Source: Euryarchaeota archaeon UBA250
Lineage (GTDB): Archaea > Thermoplasmatota > Poseidoniia > Poseidoniales > Thalassarchaeaceae
Direction: 5' to 3'
DNA length: 31,693 nt
NCBI GenBank assembly: GCA_002504845.1
Contig: DATW01000092.1
Coordinates: 1-31,693 of the forward strand
This document shows, one piece after another, positions 16,587 through 23,715 of this stretch (its first letter is position 1; each line of letters opens with the position of its first letter). The notes beneath the pieces are model-generated. The model saw only the letters and a program-made list of their open reading frames with translations. It ran no database searches and was not told the origin of the DNA. A program made the position numbers and the translations under genes.

Positions 16587-19195
16587 TCCATCAGATCCTT
16601 GATAAGATTCTCAACAGAATCAGAAGAGGGTAGAGAGTCACGTTGCACGGGGGCTTTATCGTTCAAGGGCAAATCATCAATTTCCCCCATCACGTCATCG
16701 ACGATTCCTTTGTCCAATGCTAGATTGGAACGTGCAATCTCTTCTCTGTTATGAATTATTTTTTCTTCTTCAGTTCGCTTGAAACCACTTGAAAACTCCT
16801 CTGCTGTTATCGTTGAACTAACTTTCTCAGAGGTGCTATTTTCGATTTTATTTCGTTTCAATGTCCTTCTAAGCTGAAATAGCCCTCCGATACTGAGCAA
16901 GGAAATCAGAACTAAGAATGTTGATTGTAGCAACCCCATATCTATCGAACTAGAACCATCCCCGCTCCCTGCAATGAAGTCTTCAGAGAACGTACACGCG
17001 GCATTAATCAATTCTGAAGGATTACCAGCCGGAGATGCCGACACTTCCATACGAACCGATCCGTCATTCGAATCTGACCAGCCGCCAATATCTGCAGACT
17101 CGCCAGGGAGTATCGGCCCGATTCGAATAGAGCGCTCATTATTCATCGAGGAGTCTACGATGACGCCATGTTCTCCGCTTCTGTCCAGATCAATTGAGAG
17201 ATCGACGTAGTCGGATTCCATGCCTATATTCGATATGACGACTGCCAGCAATAATTTGCCTTCGTCATCCGTCGTACAGGAGGTACTGCCCGAGATCACG
17301 ATTTCCGCCTCAGATCGAATTCCGATGATGATGCTCTCGGAGCCGATTATGAGTCCTTGAGTCATGAGTCGAATCTCAATCCCCAGATCATCATTGGCAG
17401 GAGAGCCACTTCCAATCTCCATGGCCAAAGTGATCTTACTCTCCTCTCCACCTTCGATTTCTAGCGTTTGGATGCCATTTATTCCCATCCACCCCGGAGC
17501 CCCTTCCACATTTACGGAGTATGCCGTTCGACCCTCGCCATTATTTCGTATTGTCACATCAAGGCTACATTCATCCCCGGGTTCCACGTAAGAGCAATCA
17601 TCTGAATCAACCTCCATGGAGCCGGATATTCGTGTTGAAATCATCGCGCCCACTTGAACCGATTCAGTATAACTCCCGCCAGAAGGAGCAACTCTAATTT
17701 CAAAATCAAAAAAACCAGAAGAATCGTCTGAAGATGCAAGTTGAATCCTCACAGTTACACCCTCCCATGGCTCCACGCCTGTCGTCAATGACGAGTCTAG
17801 CAATATCGCACCCCAGCCATCTTGTGAGATGATGCCGGCACCCACGTCCGTGGAGATGTCTCCTTGACCTACGATGCCAACATCGATGTTATCGACCCCA
17901 TTTCCTTTGTTCAAGATCCCCACTTCTAGTATTGCAATAGAACCCGGGGGCATGGATAGCGATTCTCCGCCGGAGGTTATGCCCGCGTCTCTGGTGCGGC
18001 CAACTTCGAGGCCAAAAGACCACTGATCGCTACCGCCAACCTCATCGAGCACAGTCACGGTTGCATAGTGTACTGATTTCCATTCTGGTGCGAAAGGCCC
18101 TGGATCAGGCGCGTGAACCAATGCTGAAATTGAAACTCCAACATCACTATCGATACTGATTACCCTTGCACCCGGCTGTACGGTGGGGTCGCTCCATTCC
18201 CAGCCCCATCCCTCTGGCAGATTGATATCCAATAAAGCGGAACGAGGCAACTCGCCATAATTACGTACGAAGATTGTGATCCCTATGGATGATCCCGGCT
18301 GAATTCCGTAGGTTCCCCCCGGTATGTTATCAAGACGAATCTTGGGCCTTGAATCCGATCGAGGTGGGTCGAAATCCACCATGCTTTCTACTGCTCTCTG
18401 CGATACATTCTCGAGATATGCGGCTGTATTCTGATCGATAGTAAGGGGTCTGTCAGAATCATCGCAGACCTCATCCAATAGGGATAATAATATGGTGCAT
18501 GATACCAAGTAAGATCCTTCTTCTGACGCATTAACCCCATCGCTCTCGTAAAGCCTTGCAAACTGGGAGTTTGCACTCAATGGATCGGAGCCAGATTCCA
18601 ATACGTCTCGATAAACCATATCATACGCTTCATCCGCAGGTATCGCAAACTGAATGCCCGTTGAAGAACCTCCCATCAAAGACATCGAACCATTCTCAAT
18701 TGCTTGATTCATGGCTTGAAAGCTTCCATGTGTTATGGGTCGTGATGAGTCTCCCCTCATGTGCGCCCAAGGAATCAACAACACCGGATCGCTAGGCATG
18801 CCCCCTGCGATCGAAGATATGTCCGTCATCGAACTGGAAAGTGACCCAAATCCTGCCGATGCCGGGTGTTTGGAGATTTCAGTCGCTTCCGGTTGAAGGA
18901 GCAAATAGTCCGATTGCGTCGAAAGAACCTCTTGCCACGGGCTGAGCCCTTCCATGTAGAATGCAAGATGCCCGGCCATGCCCAGGCTTTCCCCCGTTAT
19001 GGCCTCAATACTGCTTTCGATAACTCGTGATTCTATGATCTCCTGAAATGTTGCAGACATGCTCTCTGTCTGTCTGTCCCCCATCAAGACGATATCGAAA
19101 CTACTCGACACATCACCATCTGGAGCCTCAGCCTGCACTCCTCCGAGGGGAGCGCTAGAGATGACGAGCATCAGTACTGCTAGGAGACTCCTCAC
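16583..19195 (-). CDS. Secreted membrane-anchored protein with degenerate SGNH-like domain
   Basis: 870 residues from the GTG at 19195, which gives a clean signal peptide (residues 1-22, ending GGVQA); the longer frame to 19312 runs into pheT and has no signal. Residues 33-260 resemble the SGNH/DUF4886 fold: a first block IVLMGDRQT, DYLLLQPEA in the middle, VLLIPWAH, and LYESDGVNASEEGSYL near the end, where active members have GxS and DxxH. Here the Ser is replaced (GDR, 39-41) and the His is Asn222 while Asp219 remains, so catalysis is doubtful. Several NEW3/CARDB-like beta domains follow (about 295-740), then a helix at about 754-775 and a 95-residue cytosolic tail. The gene lies between pheT and rnhB. 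The SGNH relation is inference from motif order. Confidence 0.72.
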   Translation of the reverse strand: MRSLLAVLMLVISSAPLGGVQAEAPDGDVSSSFDIVLMGDRQTESMSATFQEIIESRVIESSIEAITGESLGMAGHLAFYMEGLSPWQEVLSTQSDYLLLQPEATEISKHPASAGFGSLSSSMTDISSIAGGMPSDPVLLIPWAHMRGDSSRPITHGSFQAMNQAIENGSMSLMGGSSTGIQFAIPADEAYDMVYRDVLESGSDPLSANSQFARLYESDGVNASEEGSYLVSCTILLSLLDEVCDDSDRPLTIDQNTAAYLENVSQRAVESMVDFDPPRSDSRPKIRLDNIPGGTYGIQPGSSIGITIFVRNYGELPRSALLDINLPEGWGWEWSDPTVQPGARVISIDSDVGVSISALVHAPDPGPFAPEWKSVHYATVTVLDEVGGSDQWSFGLEVGRTRDAGITSGGESLSMPPGSIAILEVGILNKGNGVDNIDVGIVGQGDISTDVGAGIISQDGWGAILLDSSLTTGVEPWEGVTVRIQLASSDDSSGFFDFEIRVAPSGGSYTESVQVGAMISTRISGSMEVDSDDCSYVEPGDECSLDVTIRNNGEGRTAYSVNVEGAPGWMGINGIQTLEIEGGEESKITLAMEIGSGSPANDDLGIEIRLMTQGLIIGSESIIIGIRSEAEIVISGSTSCTTDDEGKLLLAVVISNIGMESDYVDLSIDLDRSGEHGVIVDSSMNNERSIRIGPILPGESADIGGWSDSNDGSVRMEVSASPAGNPSELINAACTFSEDFIAGSGDGSSSIDMGLLQSTFLVLISLLSIGGLFQLRRTLKRNKIENSTSEKVSSTITAEEFSSGFKRTEEEKIIHNREEIARSNLALDKGIVDDVMGEIDDLPLNDKAPVQRDSLPSSDSVENLIKDLME

Positions 19196-19216
19196 ACAAC
19201 TGGCGTACAGCGCAGT

Positions 19217-19223
19217 GATATGA
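19217..19223 (-). promoter_or_regulatory. TATA-like element upstream of the SGNH-like gene
   Basis: TCATATC on the minus strand is centred about 25 bases before the GTG start, in the 58-base gap after pheT. It would allow a separate, near-leaderless transcript for the secreted protein and the downstream rnhB-gltX. It is weakly matching and unproven. Confidence 0.3.
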
Positions 19224-19253
19224 GTATCACCCGTGGATGTTGCATTTTGGCCA

Positions 19254-21002
19254 TCATGCAAGAGGGTCGGGAAGCAACTTTGTGAGGGCACGTACGTCGA
19301 ACTCCCCCGCATGTACTGGGACCCTCAGCCCGAATACTGATGATATGGAGGGGTCAATCTCGCCGAACGAGCCTATTTCCTGCCCTTTTATCTTCACGAC
19401 CGCAACTCTCCCCGCAAGCCATGGGCCATATCCAGGAGCTCCCTCGGATAGTGCAATTTCACTTTCATTCGAACCCAAATCACGAAGGAGGGAGAGAGCA
19501 TACCCCTTTGCTGATGTGAATCCGGCATTCCTTTCAGCGCATGCCCATGCTACGGAGGTCGAGTTATGATGGTCTACGACTATCGCACCAAGTTCGAAGA
19601 TTCGATGCGGCAACTCGTGGTGTCTATTCGCCGCAAGAACTGACAGCAGCGAAGGAAGAACGCTCTGCCTCAGTATCCCATGCTCTCGTGTAATCGGATT
19701 CTTGATTCGAGTCACAGCGCCTCCAGCATCCAAACGAACTGACTTGAAGTCGCGTGCCTCACTTGTCAGGGTGAGTGTCTGCACCTCGTGGACTCCCAGT
19801 GCGCGGATTGATTGACGGATTCTTCTTTCCATAGACGCCCCCTCAAGAGGAGAGCCAGGGAGGTTCATCTCGGAGTCTTGCGCGGGAAGCTCATCGAGAC
19901 CCATTCCTATTGCGATATCCTCGACGACATCTACGGGGTGGAGTATGTCGAATCTCCACGATGGCATTTCGATAAGATAGCCCGGCACATTCTCATGTTC
20001 GCCGTCCCATCTCGATCCTCCTGATGCCGAGCCCATATTTTCCCTGCCGATCAGATTTCCTCCCATTCTGGATATTGACGCGCCAACTGCTTCGTGACCA
20101 GGGTCTTCTCCAAGTATCATCGATACCAGTGTGGTTGGTACAAGATGCTGTACTGGTTCCATATCGATACTCCATGTCGAACCATCGTATTGGGTGACCT
20201 CAACTGATTCAATGGCCCCACCTCTTTCCGAGAGTGACAGTGCAATGAGCCGCATTGCTGCGATACACGCACGTCTATCCCATCCCGTGACGTCGATCAG
20301 GAAGTCTGTTGTTCCGGTAGTCACAGTAGTTGCAACTCCGTTTATCACAGGCGGGAAAGATATGACCCTGCCCTCGGAATCTGTAATCAGCGGATATCCT
20401 TCTGAAGGCTCGACAAGATGCGAGTATTCCCTTCCCTTGGGATGCGATTCAAGAATCTCTTCAAGAGTCATTTTTTCCTCTGCACCAAGTGGCGTAAATG
20501 ATGAAGATCCATCATCTGAGGTTACACTGAAAGGTCCCTTTATGTTGTTCAGATCATGAACACCTATGGACACTGCACGCCTGCGCCTCCCGAGTGTTGT
20601 ATGCAGTTTCTCCTGATGATCCATCAGGGATTGGACAAATCGATCACGCTGCGCCTCGGATGAACCTTGGTCGACTCCCCGAACTATCGCTGCAAATACA
20701 TGTGGCCTAACGCTTTCCATGATTGGATTGACAACCATTCTTTCCATTCCTTTCGTCACTTGTAGCGAACAAGGCGCCGTAACGCCCCCAAGGAATGATC
20801 TGGCAGCGCGAGCCATCGTTTCATGAGAAAGTAAATCCGGTCTATCGGGGAATATTTCGATTTCTACCTCCTCGGAGTCACATCTTTCGACAACAACGCC
20901 TATTTGCGAAAGTCGGTCGCTCCAAGAAGCAGCATCATGGGTGTAATCATTAGATTTCTGAACATCTTCAAGAAGAGAATGTTGGAAGGTGACTGTAGGA
21001 AT
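19254..21002 (-). CDS. pheT: Phenylalanyl-tRNA synthetase beta subunit, apparent ATT start
   Basis: 582 residues when read from ATT at 21002. PheT is the tRNA-binding partner of the catalytic PheS in the alpha2-beta2 enzyme; pheS is not in the window. The archaeal form is recognised by the N-terminal IPTVTFQHSLLEDV, then EIEIFPDRPDLLSHE, the B3/B4 editing region (about 100-330), and the B5 and catalytic-like core with IKNPITREHGILRQSVLPSL. The first in-frame ATG (20816) would remove about 62 conserved residues, and no ATG, GTG or TTG exists between it and the in-frame TAG at 21041. ATT at 21002 sits one base after the upstream stop and seven bases after AGGAGG. A base error in the assembly at the start is the main alternative. 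Confidence 0.9.
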   Translation of the reverse strand: MPTVTFQHSLLEDVQKSNDYTHDAASWSDRLSQIGVVVERCDSEEVEIEIFPDRPDLLSHETMARAARSFLGGVTAPCSLQVTKGMERMVVNPIMESVRPHVFAAIVRGVDQGSSEAQRDRFVQSLMDHQEKLHTTLGRRRRAVSIGVHDLNNIKGPFSVTSDDGSSSFTPLGAEEKMTLEEILESHPKGREYSHLVEPSEGYPLITDSEGRVISFPPVINGVATTVTTGTTDFLIDVTGWDRRACIAAMRLIALSLSERGGAIESVEVTQYDGSTWSIDMEPVQHLVPTTLVSMILGEDPGHEAVGASISRMGGNLIGRENMGSASGGSRWDGEHENVPGYLIEMPSWRFDILHPVDVVEDIAIGMGLDELPAQDSEMNLPGSPLEGASMERRIRQSIRALGVHEVQTLTLTSEARDFKSVRLDAGGAVTRIKNPITREHGILRQSVLPSLLSVLAANRHHELPHRIFELGAIVVDHHNSTSVAWACAERNAGFTSAKGYALSLLRDLGSNESEIALSEGAPGYGPWLAGRVAVVKIKGQEIGSFGEIDPSISSVFGLRVPVHAGEFDVRALTKLLPDPLA

Positions 21003-21003
21003 T

Positions 21004-22506
21004 TCAATCCCTCCTGGTCCATGTTGGCAAAGGACGTTCTAAACCCGCCAGCCTGAGCCCTGTTTGCATGGCAGTCCCATGATCAATCGCTCTAAGATTA
21101 GATCTATTCACCTCAGAAAAAGACGTCACGCCCATTTCCCTCAAGATGCCCCTTATCTCGCCATCAACCACTTCAGACCCTCCCTCCAGACCAGGGGACA
21201 CCACGACGTCTATACCGGCACATTTTGAAATCACAATCGTATCTGCTGAGACCGCTCCTTCTAGTTGAATCATGATCGAACGACCCCCTGCCGCCAATCC
21301 CGACTTCTTACTGGCCATCCCTATTCTGGGAAGTGCAATCGTGGCCCCTGCTCCATCCAGACTCGCGGCATCCACTAGAACCCCGTCAAGATTGAGATCG
21401 ACACATCTGCGAGATAGCTCTTCGACCCTGTCGACACGGTCGGCGAGCAAAACAAGTGATCCCGGGTCCATCCTACTTCTTATTGAGACTATTATGGAAT
21501 CTAATTCAGCATCATTGAGCCGGGGAAGGTCATCGAGATTAACAATGACTCCAAGACACTTCAAAGACTCCTTTTCGAGCTTGGCAAGGGTGGCGTCTCC
21601 AACCATGAGCAGGTCCCCAGATTCAGGAACGCCTCTGACAATACACGGGCCAATGCCGTTAGAATCATCAAGAATCGGGATCCAAGGTCTTTCCAGAACC
21701 AGCTCGTGGCTTTCTTCTCTCGACCCCCTCACATGAATTCCGGTTTGAACATCGACGCACGAGTCGATACGACCAGATCCAGACCCAACGACCCCGATAC
21801 CTGAGAAACTTCCTCCCCTGCTGACAGATGGATGATTATCCGCGACTAGGCTGTCGCCTGCGTTTAGTACAAGAGATCCATCCGGGATTTCAATCCCCAA
21901 TGATGACATCAGATCCAGAGCATCCTTGGGCATATTTCCGGAACCTCTTCCGGACACTACTCCTCGAGGGATGCTACCACAATCTCCGCAGATTACTATC
22001 TGCCCACCAGTCATCCCTATACCCGGGTTGTCTCCTGATGAGCCGATTATTATCACCGTCCCCCCAGACATACCGGAACCAGCATTTGAACCCGAATCCC
22101 CTCGAATTAGAAGTGTGCCGCCAGACATTCTAGCTCCAGCGTTATCATCGCTAGATCCGTGAATCACTATCGAGCCCCCGGTCATTTTGAAACCTGCACG
22201 CGAGCCAGCATCTTTCTCCACGACCAACCTGCCCGAGGACATCCATCCGCCCGCCATCGATGCAACGGATCCCTGCACGGTTGCAGTCCCTCCGCGATTC
22301 ATCAGCCCGGCGCCTTCTCCGAGATTGCCAAGGAGCAGTGATCGTGACTCATCTGGAAGTAGGCTAAGGGCACCAATCTCGCCATTTTTCGGCTTCTCGT
22401 CACCTTCTCTGCCCCATCCTATGCGTACAAGTAAATCACGCTCAATAGCCTGAACAAGCATCCTGTCCAAATCGCGATTCAGCTTCTCACTTCTATCGGA
22501 CGCCAT
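21004..22506 (-). CDS. GXGXG-domain protein with degenerate glutamate-synthase barrel
   Basis: 500 residues from the ATG at 22506, which has GGGAG just upstream; the frame continues to 23007 but would run through the divergent GAPDH gene. Residues 55-190 form a right-handed beta-helix of the GltB-C/FwdC type, with four 19-residue turns of the form NAGxxMSGGTxIIxG (about 102-176). Residues 270-500 resemble the C-terminal part of the glutamate synthase FMN barrel: DGVLVDAASLDGAGA mirrors the ISGHDGGTGA block, IQLEGAVSADT mirrors LQVDGGLRTG, and the end REMGVTSFSEVNR is typical. The CxxCxxxxCP Fe-S cysteines are missing and the FMN-phosphate loop is altered. Probably a non-canonical or regulatory paralogue. 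Its TGA lies one base before the pheT start. Confidence 0.75.
   Translation of the reverse strand: MASDRSEKLNRDLDRMLVQAIERDLLVRIGWGREGDEKPKNGEIGALSLLPDESRSLLLGNLGEGAGLMNRGGTATVQGSVASMAGGWMSSGRLVVEKDAGSRAGFKMTGGSIVIHGSSDDNAGARMSGGTLLIRGDSGSNAGSGMSGGTVIIIGSSGDNPGIGMTGGQIVICGDCGSIPRGVVSGRGSGNMPKDALDLMSSLGIEIPDGSLVLNAGDSLVADNHPSVSRGGSFSGIGVVGSGSGRIDSCVDVQTGIHVRGSREESHELVLERPWIPILDDSNGIGPCIVRGVPESGDLLMVGDATLAKLEKESLKCLGVIVNLDDLPRLNDAELDSIIVSIRSRMDPGSLVLLADRVDRVEELSRRCVDLNLDGVLVDAASLDGAGATIALPRIGMASKKSGLAAGGRSIMIQLEGAVSADTIVISKCAGIDVVVSPGLEGGSEVVDGEIRGILREMGVTSFSEVNRSNLRAIDHGTAMQTGLRLAGLERPLPTWTRRD
21010..21015 (-). promoter_or_regulatory. Shine-Dalgarno before the pheT ATT start
   Basis: AGGAGG on the minus strand lies within the last codons of the upstream gene, with seven bases to ATT at 21002. 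This spacing is optimal for that codon and supports coupled initiation there rather than at the downstream ATG. Confidence 0.6.
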
Positions 22507-22588
22507 CGACTCCCTCGACCCGTCCCCTGCGTGGCATGTCTTGAGCATGACGGGATGTAGGCGATATAATGCCGCTAATCGCCCAATC

Positions 22589-22596
22589 TTGATATC
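22589..22596 (+). promoter_or_regulatory. TATA-like box for GAPDH
   Basis: TTGATATC is centred about 25 bases before the ATG at 22618, fitting a leaderless archaeal transcript. A second AT-rich stretch, GATATAAT at 22563-22570, could serve the divergent GXGXG gene with a leader of about 35 bases. Confidence 0.4.
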
Positions 22597-22617
22597 CCTC
22601 CGAAGGTAGTGGGTGTC

Positions 22618-23655
22618 ATGTCCTCGGTGAGAGTGGCCATCAACGGCTTCGGAACGATAGGAAAGCGCGTGGCTAGAGCAGTACAGGCCCAGCCAGATAT
22701 GAGTGTCTCTGGAGTCACGAAAACAGGCCCAAGTCACGGCTGCGGTCTCGCACAGAGACTCAACCTCCCTTTGTATTGCACAAGTGATGACCAAGAGGAC
22801 ATTGCAGCCTTCCAGAAAGGGGGCTATCACGCAGAGGGTGGTCTGAGTGATTTGCTGGCTAATTCTGATATCGTGATAGACTGTGCGCCTGGGAAAATGG
22901 GGCATGCTAATCATCAGAAGTATGCCGATGCTGGAATTAAGCACATTTTCCAAGGAGGGGAGAAGCACAGCCTTACCGGGCTGAGTTATACTTCTTCTGC
23001 GAACCACAGTGAGAACATCGATGCCGATGGAACCAGGGTCGTTTCATGCAACACAACAGGTCTTGCAAGAACTCTAGTTCCACTGAGGGATGCCACTGGA
23101 GAACTATCGGTGGAATGCACCATGATTCGCCGCGCAGCAGATCCGGGCGACTCCAAGAAGGGGCCAATTAACGCGATAGCCCCCGTTCTGAAAGTTCCGA
23201 GCCATCACGGTCCCGATTTGATGACTGTGGCGGGAGGAATCGGAATTACCAGCCTTGCAGTAGCTGTGCCCACTACGATAATGCATGTTCATTCGATTGT
23301 TGTCGAACTTCCGGACGGCCATGGGATGACTACTGATAGCGTTCTCGATCTATGGGCTAAAACCCCTCGCGTGATTTCCATGTCTGGATCTAGTGATAAG
23401 ATCCCATCCACCGCAGAAGTGATGGAGATGGCACGAGATATCGGCCGTCCGTGGGGCGATTTACATGAGATATTCGTGTGGACTGATGGTGTAAGTTTGG
23501 ATGGCAATACATTGAGATATTTCCAGGCCATACATCAGGAGAGTGACGTAATTCCCGAGAATATTGATGCCGTTCGTGCCCTCATGGGCATGGAGCACGA
23601 TTGGAGGGCCTCGGTTGAGATTACCGATTCTTCGATTGCGGCCTCTTTGGTTTGA
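22618..23655 (+). CDS. gap: Glyceraldehyde-3-phosphate dehydrogenase, archaeal type II
   Basis: 345 residues from ATG 22618, chosen because SSVRVAINGFGTIGKRV then matches archaeal GAPDH N-termini; an in-frame GTG at 22609 would add three residues. The enzyme interconverts glyceraldehyde-3-phosphate and 1,3-bisphosphoglycerate with NAD(P). A Rossmann motif GFGTIG sits at 10-15, the typical VTKTGPS follows, and the catalytic Cys144 is in SCNTTGL. Length and motifs are those of the archaeal class, which is only distantly related to bacterial GapA. It may act in gluconeogenesis or glycolysis in this heterotroph. It is divergent from the GXGXG protein gene with a 111-base gap. Confidence 0.96.
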   Translation: MSSVRVAINGFGTIGKRVARAVQAQPDMSVSGVTKTGPSHGCGLAQRLNLPLYCTSDDQEDIAAFQKGGYHAEGGLSDLLANSDIVIDCAPGKMGHANHQKYADAGIKHIFQGGEKHSLTGLSYTSSANHSENIDADGTRVVSCNTTGLARTLVPLRDATGELSVECTMIRRAADPGDSKKGPINAIAPVLKVPSHHGPDLMTVAGGIGITSLAVAVPTTIMHVHSIVVELPDGHGMTTDSVLDLWAKTPRVISMSGSSDKIPSTAEVMEMARDIGRPWGDLHEIFVWTDGVSLDGNTLRYFQAIHQESDVIPENIDAVRALMGMEHDWRASVEITDSSIAASLV

Positions 23656-23715
23656 TGCCAATAATGCCCATTCTCCCTGAAGGGTGAAAAGTCTGACCGC
23701 GACCCACGCTAGAGT

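Noticed and set aside
19196..19312. Longer form of the SGNH-like gene starting at 19312
   Set aside because: It overlaps pheT and lacks a signal peptide; the GTG at 19195 gives a classic one.
19254..20816. pheT starting at ATG 20816
   Set aside because: It would delete about 62 residues that clearly match the conserved PheT N-terminus.
22507..23007. N-terminal extension of the GXGXG protein to 23007
   Set aside because: It runs antisense through the GAPDH gene and has no family similarity; ATG at 22506 gives a sensible start.
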